Positions 23,388 to 35,658 of a stretch of DNA of 64,000 bases are shown in pieces; within the stretch, counting starts at the first letter, position 1, and each line of letters begins with the position of its first letter. Origin of the DNA: Solenopsis invicta (taxonomy: Eukaryota; Arthropoda; Insecta; Hymenoptera; Formicidae); assembly GCF_016802725.1 (NCBI RefSeq), contig NC_052668.1:23368501-23432500 (forward strand), given 5' to 3'. A model generated the notes under the pieces. That model saw nothing but the letters and a program-made list of their open reading frames with translations, did not search any database and had not been told where the DNA came from. Made by a program: the position numbers and the translations under genes.

Positions 23388-26300
23388 TTAAAGGAAAGAA
23401 TGTTGAGTGTTATTTTGATTATTAATTGGCAGAGAATTGTGGCTTCTTTGTGCTGGCGGTTGGTAAATTGGTTGTGTGCTTCGTTGCTGACCTCGTTTTT
23501 TATTGTAACCTTTATTCCCACCAACAGCACCACTTCCTCCTCGTCGAAATTCCATACCTGCTGCAATCGTTATTCTTAATTAACTTACGACACTGAAATA
23601 ATATCTGGAGATGAACGATTTGTCACTTACCATTTATGTGATTGTGACTCTGATCGTAGCGAGGCTGTCGATTATTTGAACGTTGATCTTGCCGTTTTGT
23701 ATCCGAAACATGATCTTGAATCTGAAACTATCGCAATAATTAACAAAGAATCGTCGGTGACAAAAATACATTAATAATTTTACATATTACTATTTTACAT
23801 ACGTCGTCTGTTATTGGTATACAATCCACCTGGAGTACTTCCTCGTAGTTTTCAAATCCCTTAAATTGCACTACGCAAGTTCTCTCAGAAACGCCAGTGA
23901 CTTCGGCATTATAATACTGTAAATTTTGTACAGAAATAATTAAATAATGTATATGAGAAAAAAATGCGGCTAACACATGATTTTATGTAATAATGATCAA
24001 CTTTTGTAATCAACGAATTCTCAATTCGATTCCAATCAATTTTATACAAAGTGATTGGAGAATCAAGTACAAAGCAAATCTCTCTTTCAAAATTCATATT
24101 CCAATTTCAAAAATTTTCATATAAAAAAGATGATACATACCCTATTGTCTTCCCAATATTTAGCCATACACTTGTCACCTATTTGCCATACCCATGGACT
24201 GTTGTGGCTACCATAATTACTCTCGTTCCTTTGCATACTGGGATTCATGGACATCTTATCAACATTACTGTTTGATTGATATTTAGGTTGACTCTTAAAA
24301 TTCTGTTCAGTTGTATTAGACGAATATATTTTAGGGGTGCCGTTCTGCTGAGCTCGATTATGCCTATTATAAGAAGCATCATAAAAATGCCTATTTCTGG
24401 CCTCGGGATCAAGTTGATTATAGTTTCTGTTACTACCGAGATTCTTTCCCTGAAACTCAGCCTGGATTCTGTTATAATTATCGTTACCGCTATCACTGGC
24501 ATTTACGTTACTTGCACGCGACTGAGCAAACGTATTTTTGTAATCGTTTGGCTGAGAAGATTTCTGATACGCTTCTCTACCGCTGTCGTATTGGTACTGA
24601 TACTGAGATTCCTGGTTACGTTGGAACCGCGGTGGTTTGTTCTGCGACACATGGCCAGCACCGTTGTATTGCGAATACGTAGTAGAATTACTGTTATTTA
24701 TTCGCTTACCATTTTTATGTTCCTCCGAATATCTTGGAGGTGGTTGGTAACCTCGACCTTTTTGATTTCTGTTAGGAAAGATTAATATTAAGAATTACTG
24801 CAGTACTGCACGAATTTAATCGCATCCCGTATATATAAATTTTTAAATGCGTAATCTTTAACAAAAATTGCAGAGGATAGTTACGTACCGTCCACCTCTT
24901 CCACTTTGCGTATCAGTACCACGTGATTCAAAACGATCGTAATTATTTTCATTATTCTGTACGTAGTTGCCTTGCGACAAACTAGGTGTTTCGCTCTCGG
25001 GTTGCACAGGCAACTTATCTTCGAGAAAATCAAATAGGGAGATTTTCCCGCTGCTAGGTTTACTCTCCTCGGTTTTCTTTTCCCGTTTGCCACGTGGCTC
25101 TCGGGATTCCTTGGCGTTACTGTAATAACATGACAATTCGATGACGATTAAGTGCATATGCGAAAGAGAAATAGGAAAAAATATAAATATAAATTCTCTT
25201 ACTTGTGTTTAATATCGGTCTTTTGAAGACTTTTCAGGGCTCTATCTACATTATTTCTATTAATTCTCAAAGCGTATTCCGCCTGCTCTATGGTAAATCC
25301 ACGATCTACGATTTTCTGTACGCTATGATCCAATAACTGTGAAAAACACATATAAATCAGATTTTTCAGACATCAATGCAAGCTTTTAATTTAATGGAAA
25401 AATAGAGAAAACAAATCAAACCTGCTTATTGCCACCACCAAATACTTTCTTACTGCCTTGTTTAGCAGCTTCTGCTATCGCATCCTTACGCTGAGCCTCA
25501 AACTCAGTCTCCTTACTAGGTTTTTCCTTTTCTACCAGGGCTTTGAAATTCTTATCTTGCTCCGATACTTTAATAATTTTCTTACCAAATGGTATCCATG
25601 GTGGAGGTCCACCTTCCTCAGCAGATCTTACTCGAGTATGAGAAGCTAATTTCTATAATATAAGAATAGTTCTGTACTTGTGCCATATCCATTAAATAGA
25701 ATATTATATCAGTGTCTCTTGTTAAATAAAATGATTTACCTTATTTAATTCCCATTTTTCCACTAAATTGGCAACTTTTCCCCCAAGTACATAAATTAAA
25801 TGCGATGGTATCAACAGAAGAAGTCCATGGGACACAGGTAAGATTCCTTTTATCAGTATCTTTGTACCAGGTGGTGTATTTAAACTGCAATGTATAAAAT
25901 AAATGATTAGAAGAAACAATATGAGAGAACAAGTAGTTCAAAGTAACACATTACCTTAAAGCTGATATATGTTCAACTTCTAAGGCTTGATAATTATTTT
26001 TCCCATCTGTCAACGATAATTTTAACATTCGTGGAACTGCTTTCGATTCTTCGTTTCCTTTGGGTGTAGCTACATTGCGAATCTTTTGTATTTGCAACAC
26101 GATGTTACCTTCATTAATGTCTCCATTCCCACTGCCAACCTCTCTCAGATCAAACTGTAAATAATTTATTTTTTTGTTCGTTCACTCACATCTCTCAAAC
26201 AATTTCTCAAAACTACAAACCCCAGAGATTCATTCACAAAAGGATCACGTTGATACCTACATCTAACAGTCGTTTTACTATCTTCTGCGTGTCTGTCACG

Positions 26301-26493
26301 CTATCTGAATCGGTTGCCAATTTATAACCATGATCAGATAGATACCTGAAGAAAAAAAGAGTGATTAATACAGATGAAAGAATTGCGCAAAGTTCAAACA
26401 ATCATAGAGCACGTGGACGAGGCTTCTTTTCCTCATAGGTCACGATAAAGAGTAGAAACCTACTCACCATCCCAATGCCTCCAAGCTCTCCAT
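23388..26493 (-). CDS. TDRD3: Tudor domain-containing protein 3
   Basis: TDRD3 pairs with topoisomerase 3-beta and binds methylarginine marks in chromatin and mRNP. Exons, high to low: 26468-26493, 26249-26345, 25955-26154, 25740-25884, 25422-25652, 25203-25336, 24889-25119, 24141-24768, 23803-23916, 23631-23715 and 23388-23557, giving about 686 residues. The N-terminus starts MESLEALGWYLSDHGY. The OB-fold carries VLQIQKIRNVATPKGNEES, SLNTPPGTK, WELNK and EEGGPPPWIPFG, all close to human TDRD3. A UBA-like segment (about 234-275), a Gln/Asn/Ser-rich linker and a Tudor domain (about 548-602, IGDKCMAKYWEDNRYYNAEV) follow. The C-terminus EFRRGGSG then STQPIYQPPAQ resembles the human EJC-binding end. 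Odd points: a GTGATC donor after 26249, a NAGNAG acceptor at 23557/23560, and exon 10, whose frame needs a cryptic acceptor. Confidence 0.93.
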
Positions 26494-26940
26494 GTCTGCG
26501 CCGGACTCTCTCTTTGTTCGACAAAGTTTCGTGTTTCATCAAATCAACATCACTACCGTGAACGACTATTACGTATCGTCCGTGAGTTCGCGACGCGTTG
26601 CACGCGACCACGCGTATACAAACATCTGACAGCTGACACGCGTATCGAGGGTGGATCGACGGATCGACGGAGGTGATTCGAGTCTCTCTCTCTCTCTCTC
26701 TCTCCCACTCCGAGTTCGACGACTCGGCGTTCAAGCACCTCCGTCGAGAGCGTTTTTCGTAAAAGCACGACCTGCAACGCAAAAAGCAGGATCGCGCACT
26801 GGTGCGGCGACCTGTTCGATCGCTCAAGCCAAGAAACCGCACCTATTCAGCATGAAAACACTCGGCGCCATCTTGCATACTCGAAGCAGCGTGCGTATTC
26901 GACCATAGATGTGAAAGATGACAGACCGAACGGCGCGGGC
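26494..26940 (-). promoter_or_regulatory. putative TDRD3 promoter region
   Basis: GC-rich sequence upstream of the TDRD3 start. It contains a (CT)n/(GA)n tract at 26685-26704 and AAGATGGCGCC on the minus strand (26864-26874), which matches the YY1/Pleiohomeotic core. Its role is inferred from position only. Confidence 0.35.
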
Positions 26941-29690
26941 GCGCCACACGACGCTGGTTTAAATTATTCGGTTTTTAAATTATTAATTTATAATTTTCGC
27001 AATTGAAACTGAGAAAAGGGAAATTGATTTAATATACATTTTTTAGTATTTCAAACTGCGCGCGGTTACTTTCTTCAAACAGTTCTAAAATTGAACCAGA
27101 ATGATGATATCACAGTGTTAAATTGATAATGTAATAATGAACCCTCCTTGAGAATCTTATTGGCACTATTGTCATAATAAATGCTGTTGATAATAGATAA
27201 TACATAGATACTGATACTATCAAACGTTTATTCAGCAAACATCGAACAGATGCAACATTTTATATGCTATACCTATAACATGACATCTCTATGTTATGTT
27301 CAGTGTTTGCTGGGTATTATACTCAAAGGAGATCTTATTGGCATTATTGCCGTAATAGTTGCTTGCTAGCATCAGTAGTATTAAATTGATTACACAATCT
27401 AATATTGTGATATTACCAATGTGATTAAAAGCATTCAGTATAAGAAAGATCAATGACGAGCAAGACAATTAAGCAAAACAATAACAATTTTATTCAAAAA
27501 ATAAATAGAAAGTTCAGATATTTTAATTTAAGAAAACAGAGTAATTAAGTTTATGTGATAATAAACCACATAGTTGACCCATCTTCTCTCGATTGTAATT
27601 GTTTTATACATATCACGGTCTTATTTAAATTATTTCATTTTTATTAATTCAAATTGATAAATTTAAGTTTGAATTGATCTTATTTTCATTATTAATTTAA
27701 ATAATAAAAATAGGAACAATATAACACCAGCAACGGTACAAAAAATCAATTAAATGAAATATAGAGTGCCTCGTGAGAATTGAACATTCGAAATTTATTG
27801 TGTAATAAATTCCAATTATATGTTTTTGGATGATCAATAGTATTGGAGTTTTATTGAATATCAATTCGATTCACATTGTGTCGCGCGTTTTAAGAATTGA
27901 TTGTGTCGCTTTCGAATTTTTTAAATTTCTCGTCATCGCGAAGATCAATCAAGCAACGTCACGATTCATTCAATTGACAAATGTAGTTCAGCGTTTTGAT
28001 ATTTACTAACGGCATTCAGAGTTCGTACATTGATGATTTCCTGTTTTTTGCGAGGGTTCATTGGATGAAAATTTATCGCGCAAAACTATCGATGGTCATT
28101 ACATTTCAGATATTTATCTTTGATTTAAATCTATAGATTTATTTATGTTATAACTAAGATAATAATACGAGTATAGCCATAAAAGCGCAAGTGTTTATTA
28201 TTTATTATTCAAGGCACGAAATGCGCGCGAAAGATGTATATTTCGATAAGCATTTCACATTTTTGCTTCGCGTATTTCATGATCTATGATAGCTAATCGA
28301 GTTATTTTATTAGATTTCTATGTTTCTTTTACGACAAGTCAAACACATGCATCAAAATAATTTAACGACGTACGTTACAAAATGTACCATTTTGGAAAAT
28401 AAATTATCCCGATATTACAAGTGGCTTAATTAAAGCCCGATCAACGATTGCTTCAATTAGAATCAATGGTTATTACTTGGGTGGAGCAGTCGCTAAACAA
28501 ACTTTGAAATTACTGCCATCAAATGCATATTAACTTTGGAGATGACGGAACACGTGACATATGTGTAAACAGTCATGACCTATATTAACTCACCACAGAC
28601 TAACCTGGGTTATATTGACCCAGACGGTTTGACCTCAAATTTGGACGTGTCAAAAAAAGTAAAAAGCGTTTCGAATCACATGATCGTACGTCTAAATGTT
28701 AAGACAGTAAACCAAAAATTTTTTCAGATTTTTTGGAATCCAAAAATACCTAGAAAAATATAACGTTTACTAGCGACATACGTAGTTTGACTACGCAGTA
28801 AAAAGTAGAATAGAATTAAACTACGTAACATCTCATGATTTAATATTACGTGGTTCTCATAATTTATAAAACATTTATCTCCAGAAATTTACAATAATTG
28901 ATGTAATTACACATTTTGCGTATAACTGATTTTAATTTTATTAACAAATTTTACTGATTTTGACCTCCCGTCTCTTTACAATCAATTGATTCATATTTTG
29001 CTTCGGTAAAAATTAAAGTCTTTGGGAACTTATTAGTAAAAAACGTTAAACCGTTTTTAGGAAAGCTTGCAGACGGACGAACGGACGGCCAGATCGACAC
29101 TGTAAAATTATAATTTGCTATTCTACTCAATAAAAAAAATCGTCGCATGATATCTGGCAGATTAAAATTCCGCGCCACGAAAGTGACATATTGCATTCAT
29201 TTTAGCGACAAAAATCGTCGATCTTTTGTAACAATTACCGAGGTAACATTAAATCAGTAGATTGCCTTCTCTTGCCTGCGGGCAACGAATGGGCTTGATT
29301 ATCACATCCACATTCCTGTCGGAACGTGGGACCTCGTGTACAGCAGGGTCCCCCGAGAAGCGGGGGTATTCCTCGTGTATCGTAGCGCATATGTGCACAC
29401 GTATGTGCGTACATCGTGCTACGTGCGTGTCTCACCAGTGTGTACGTGCTAACGTGGTTCCCCACTTTCGTTGGCCCCCATCGTGCGTTTTCCACACGGT
29501 GTTTTGCACACCGGCTCGCACACAATGGCTCGCACTATAGTTAGATCACGAGGTAGTAACGCGTACGCAACGTGTATGGTATAGTAAGCGATGACTCGAT
29601 GAGAAGGAGAGAGAAAAAGGGGGAGAAAAGAAGAGAGACGGAGGGACTCTACTACGAGAACGGGCAGGGGTAGGGAGACCAGGAGGGAAA
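26941..29690. other. intergenic region between TDRD3 and the tetraspanin
   Basis: Mostly AT-rich with no recognised gene. A diverged direct repeat has TCTTATTGGCACTATTGTC near 27157-27175 and TCTTATTGGCATTATTGCC near 27342-27360. The CpG-rich part at 29260-29690 has overlapping chance frames. Confidence 0.45.
27232..27313. mobile_element. short inverted-repeat element with CAGCAAACA ends
   Basis: CAGCAAACATCGAACA on the left is mirrored by TGTTCAGTGTTTGCTG on the right, with a loop of about 50 bp. It sits between the two copies of a diverged direct repeat. A similar CCCAGCAAACATCG end, unpaired, occurs near 41777. Confidence 0.5.
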
Positions 29691-29699
29691 CACAGAAGG

Positions 29700-30007
29700 A
29701 CGGAGATCGAAAGAGAGAGTGCGAGCGAGGCAGAAGTTCGTTCAGTCTTATACCGTTTCAGTTTCACTTCGGCTCGGTCTGAAATCGCGCGCGTCTAACT
29801 CGGTCTACCTCGCTTCCTGAATTTTCACGCTGTGACGACTCATCCGATCCGACGTCGCAACGTCTACCCATTTTCCCCGAAACGAGCGGCTTCATCGTTT
29901 CGACGTTTCCTTTCGTGTCGCGGGAGGGCTTTCCAGGCGGGAGAAAGGAATCGTTTGTTTCTTTATTTCCCGCGACTGCCGCCGGTTGGAGAGAGAAAGG
30001 AACCAGC
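29700..30007 (+). promoter_or_regulatory. putative tetraspanin promoter and non-coding first exon
   Basis: A CpG-rich block with insect initiator-like TTCAGTCT at 29741-29748 ends at a good donor (CCAGC / GTGAGTAGAG, donor at 30008). The tetraspanin start codon at 35659 is preceded by an acceptor-like TTCTGTTAATAG, so a separate 5' UTR exon is expected upstream. Assigning this block to that role is inference. Confidence 0.3.
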
Positions 30008-33000
30008 GTGAGTAGAGATGTTGGGCAATCGATTGGCGTTAGAGGAATCTGGTCGCGCGTGGTTCTCACGAAAACCATTAGACTCCGCGCGGCGCGGCGT
30101 CACGCGGACGAAGAAGTTTTGGAGCGCGGAGACGTCGAAGTTGCGTCGCGGTGATTCATCGTCGTACCGCCATTTGGCACGCGGCAAATAAATATGAATC
30201 ATGTCTATTCGATATTGTTTTGTACTCGGCAAGTTTTTAACTCGGTGGAAGTTTGGATCGGAAGCACAAGCTCTGTGAATAATTGAGCTTTGAAATTGCT
30301 AATTAATATCGACGTAAATAAAGTCGCTCGGGCGCACTCATACGCGCGCGGGCTTGCCTAATTTTTATGACAATTTATTTTGAGTTGAACTCCACTTGAC
30401 TCGACGGACGGTCATAACATTACTGTACTAAAGACGTGAATAAGAAGGAAGTGTAATTAGATATCATCTAGTTCGTTGAGGAAATAATGTGTGAATAATG
30501 ATGTATGTTAACTTACGCCCACGTTCGTCAAATAATATCAATCTGTAAAGTGGCTAGACACGAGGACAACAATGAAAACTTTCTTGATGTGTTAATTTAA
30601 TTTACACCCAGAACGAACTCGACTACTAATAAACGAGAAAGTTTCTAACTGTGAGAGTAATTGCGAGTTTGCCGCCAAGTTTTATCGCGTTAATGTCCTT
30701 AAGTAGTCTTCGTATCGTTTCGTATCACTCTGGCTCAATATAGAAGACTGATTTCGATTAACTGAATTTTCCAATTAAAGTGAAGATAATTGAATTATTT
30801 TGCTCCTCTTTGACTTGTCAATTAAATGTATAATTAAATTCTCTAATTTTTATAGGACGAAAAATAATATTTTCTTTCAAGCTTTCGGTTCCGTTTAAAG
30901 TTTTCTCAAAGAGACAAATAATTATATCGAATAGCGTTCGATTTAAAAAAAAATGCACCTTTTAATCGATTTTCAGATCGGCTTTGCCTATCGTTACTCC
31001 TCTTACTTCTCTGAGCTATCGCTTTCGAATTTATTTGTTATAATTCGCAGCAACGATATTGATACATTGCTATCTGAGTATTGAAAGGATCATAGAACTC
31101 ATCATGGACTAGGACTATCTTAAAAAAACCGCAAATCTATTATAAGTGTATATGTACGAGCGTCATACGATCCTGAATGTCGATCGGCATTTGGACACTC
31201 GTGGGTGAGATAAAAAAAATAACAGTAGGCAGAATGATCTGAAAATCAGTCGAGATGTGTATTTTTTGCTCTGTTCTGCAAGATATTTCATTTGACCGAG
31301 ATATGAAAATAAATCATCAGTTGTACAGCAGTGAGGTCCAAATGTTTCTAGCTCAAGGAAAAAATTGTAATAAAGTAAAGGAATCATTTTTATTTTTTAA
31401 TATTATTTGTTAATATCGTCTTTTATTTCAATATATTTTTTTAATCGAATTGATTTTTCTACAGACTGAACAAAATTTTTTTAATTTTTCTTAAAATAAT
31501 TTAAAACTAAAAAGATTATTTGTTCGTCACTGATAGATTTTTTCTGCGCAAATTGAATTTTAATCATAAAAATTGTTTTCATTTTCAAAATTAAATTTTT
31601 ATTTGCGTAAAAATAAATTTATCAGTGACATAAAAGTGCTCTCAATGTTAAACCATTTTAAAGACAAAAATTAAGAACATTTTGTAATGAAGTGGAAAAA
31701 TTAATTCATAATTTTAAAGAATGTGTTGAAATGAGAGATTGTGTAAAAAAAAAATAAAAATAATTGTATTATTTCATCACTTCCTTTATATCCTCGAGTT
31801 GGAAACTTTTGAATTACTACATGTTAAGTACAGAACCGATATAAAGCCCCCTCATTAAATCTAATTTAAAACCTCCGTACGCATTTATAAACGTTCCGAG
31901 TATATTACAAAAAGCAATCGAGAAAAATTTACTTTACTCATAAAATAGCCATAAAGCTGCATTTTATCGCAAAAGTAGTTAACATTTGCATAACGCTTCA
32001 ACTTTTGCATCGTGGCTTCCTTATTAGTCGGGCTCCAAATATGATCGTTAAAAACATTAAGCACCTTAAAATGACTAATCAACGTGACGAAGAAGAATCT
32101 CGCGTGGAAGCGCGCGACGTTTCGTTCCGCAACTGTAAATAGCTTTGCGGGGAGCGCATTGAAATCACTCGGCGAGAGTATTTCCACGCGACGGAATACA
32201 AAATGCCACGCAACGCTCCGCACGTTCGGTCGTTACGCCGTAAGCCGGCATTATCGATTCCCCCTCGGCGCATTATGGTGTTTATGAAAAGTACCGCGCA
32301 ATGACGAACGCTCGTAAATCGCAGGAGTAACGATACGCGACGGCGAAACGCGTACGCTCCGATTGCACGTGTCACATTAACTTGCGGAGGAAGCGCGGAT
32401 GCTGCGGTGATTACCGAGACGGATTGGCTAAACGGGGATCGTACTACCTGGAAATGCTATCTGGAAATATTATCTAGAGAAACGAAGCCCCTCGAACCGA
32501 GATTTAGCTTTCGATTCGTCGAAGGGCCACACCTCAGACTCCAGCTTCTACAGATACTCTGTTTTTCTCTCTCTCTCTCTCTCTTGCTCTCAGCGAATGT
32601 TTCTTCTCGCGCTCACGTTTCCTCTCGACGCGAATAAGATTGTTCACAGGTGCGCGCATTTATATTTAGCGCGCGGAAAAAAAGAAACGTTTCGCCTACT
32701 TGCTCGCATCAATCGCAGATGAACGCGCGACTGTGCGACGATGAGACGCGCGTGATGCTGCATGAAAGACGACGCGATTATTTATCAAAGATCAACATTG
32801 ACGGATAGGCTGGAAATAATTCTGAAAAGAATAGAATTTTGCATACGGCACGTCTTTTCGCTTCTTCGATCATCGGCGAATCGCGACGGCCGTGGAGACG
32901 CTCGAGATTAAGTCGTAATGTCGGGCGCTCGATAAATAAATGAATGTTTGTCGCTTTGTGGAAAAAAGATGATATAGCTTTATGCATAGCGCAATAGGGC

Positions 33001-35637
33001 AGGCTACCCATGTGTCAGCATTCCGCTGGATATCTACGACGCGATTCTAACCGATGATGTCAGAAGATTTTAATTGGAGAGCTCGCGTACGCATTACTTA
33101 ACCGAGATAAAATGATTTATTAATGAGCGTCCGCGTCATCGCGGGCGTGCAATTCTCCTAAGAATAATTTAACAGAGTTCTCATTATTTCGCGGCGCCAG
33201 CTGCGCCAATATTGCGAATTAATTCCAGAGGCGTGTACAACTTTGCGCAAGGTGTCCCAGAGAAGTTGTGAATGATGTGCAATACGGAATTCTAGAGGCC
33301 TGCAAGAAACGAGGAAAAATGCAGGCGTTAAAATTGAATTCATTTATATTTAGTAGATAAAATCGAAGCGTACGTAAAATAAATACAATATTCGGCGGTG
33401 GTTCAAATAAACTAGAAAAATCAAAATAAATACATAATTAAAAGATTGAAACGCACAAAATAAAAAGAGGTCCCGTTAGATAAAATAATATGCCTGCATT
33501 GAAAAGAATGATCTGATTATATTAACAAAACTTGTACGATTAAGTGTTTCTGGTGAAACCAAGCAGAATTTCCGGTTATTATAATAGGACTCTGATTATT
33601 ATAATTAAAACGTTTGATAAATTTTACTAGAATCTGGTGATTCCTACAAGATTTCTGATTCGTCCGTTTTCAAATTGGTTGAATCTACCAGATTTCTAAA
33701 TGATGCAACAAGATTTTTTCCAGAGTGTATGAACACTCAACATAATCAGTTTAGTTAAAAATTAAATTATCTCTAACTTTTGTACTGAACATAATTTCAT
33801 TTTATTTTAACATCTGCATTTTCGCTCGTTTCTTGGTCCATAGAATTCCGTATTGTATTTGCTTCGCATACACGAGCATCATTTATTACTAGTGAATCAT
33901 CTTTCGTCGTTTCTTGAATCTTCGATCGGAAGTACTCGATATCGGAGCGTCTGTGAGAAACTCATTTAAATTCGAGATGGATTGACGCGACTCTCCTCGG
34001 ACTTCGTCGCTACTTCCACGGGCTGCTATAGAAGTGACGCGATTTAGAAGTTCAACTTTATGGAGAGAGGAAGGTCGCTTTACGAATGAAGAAGGATTCT
34101 TTCTCGCGGCTTCATTCCGCTACGTGGAAATGAGGAGTACTCGAACGCGGTTAGCATAAAGCGAGGTAACCTAAGCCTTTCGCAAGATAAGTAAGCGGAG
34201 GAAGCTCGCGGCCGCCACGTCTCACTTGCGAGATTGCGGGGATTGCAAGTGCGAGCGTCATCGCCACGCCGCCGCTGCGTCATTTTTGCGCTTCGCACTG
34301 GCCGTGGATTACTTAATGCGCGAGCAGAGAAACCACTTTCTCTCTCTTCGGATCCGTCTCGATAACTCGGGTGTTTTCGAGACGGTGTAACCGCGTGCGT
34401 GACCGAGGTCCGTATAACGCGTTACAAAACACGCAACCTTATAAGAGGGCGGCAAAGACGATAAGGATCAACGCGCGCGCAAAGCCATTCTTTGGGATCG
34501 CCGCGTTGCCTCATCGATTCCTCGCGTATAGGGCGCGACCTGCACGTCCGACAGGTGGACGTGCATTCTCCGCAAACGCGGGATTTCGTTTCGTTTCACG
34601 TGAAAACGCTGCAACGCGCTTCCTCTCGATTCCACGACGATTTACGGGGATAAGAATCGGCGCCGCTGATCGCGGGCGTCGCCGCGCTGTACCGCGCGGA
34701 CTCTCCGTTACGTATTCGACGAACAATAGCGTGCAATTGAGCCATGTGCGCAGTATTTTCTAAACAGGAAGTCGCCGACTCTACTTCCCGAGGCGTAAAA
34801 ATTCACTTTGATCACGAACACCTATTTTGCCTCTCAGCTTATTAATAGTTATTAAAAGCCTCGGACTCTACTGCGTACGAATTATTGCGCGATGAAGGAA
34901 GGATAGCTTAATTAGATTAGACTTTAGCATGATTCGTGAGGAATGTAATTAAATGAAATGAGTAATTTGGAATTGTCTATTAAATTAAAATAATCAGAGC
35001 GATAACTGTATGCAAAATTAATTTATCGATAAATTATTAATTGATTTTTGATTAGCGAAATTTGCTGCACAAATTAAAATATTCGCTTTTCATGCGAGTC
35101 TCGTCTGACTTTTCAAAGTATCCGACGAAATTTAGAAAGTCCCGCGCCTATGGATATATGCTCAAGGCTATGGTGGATGGCCAAGGTGCTTCAAACTGGG
35201 CCAAACATATAAGCCTGATGTCACCGAGATGTGTAGCATAATTAAGAGCGATGTACGTGACTGTTGTAAAAATTCGTCTAATTACAATCGTCGAGACTCG
35301 TGATCTTCAGGCCACTTAACGTCACTGCATTTACGACGCGGGCAAAGAAAAGGAAGATCAAAAGCGACAATGCAGCGACAAAGCAGCGTCGAGGAAAAAA
35401 AGATGAAAAGAATGTGAGACACGACTTGTAAACTGAAAAAAAGAGCCATTCATCTTTTAGTAAACGCACAATTACAAATTCTTACTTCGTCATTCGAAAC
35501 GGCATTACGTCGTTAATTTAACTGTTAACGAAAATCGGTGAAATACTTGCGAGTAAATACAGCGCCTTTGTCCTTTTAACGTTTTCGCGTTTAATTGTTA
35601 ATTTTATTAGCGTTCCTTTATTTTCGTTCTGTTAATA
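30008..35637. other. AT-rich and mixed non-coding region, possibly tetraspanin intron 1
   Basis: No gene recognised. A CT tract lies at 32567-32584. GC-rich patches at 32080-32400 and 34080-34760 carry overlapping compositional frames on both strands. An AT-rich stretch at 33480-33730 looks repeat-derived but has no clear partner. Confidence 0.4.
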
Positions 35638-35658
35638 GAGTTTCGTAGATAAGAGGGA

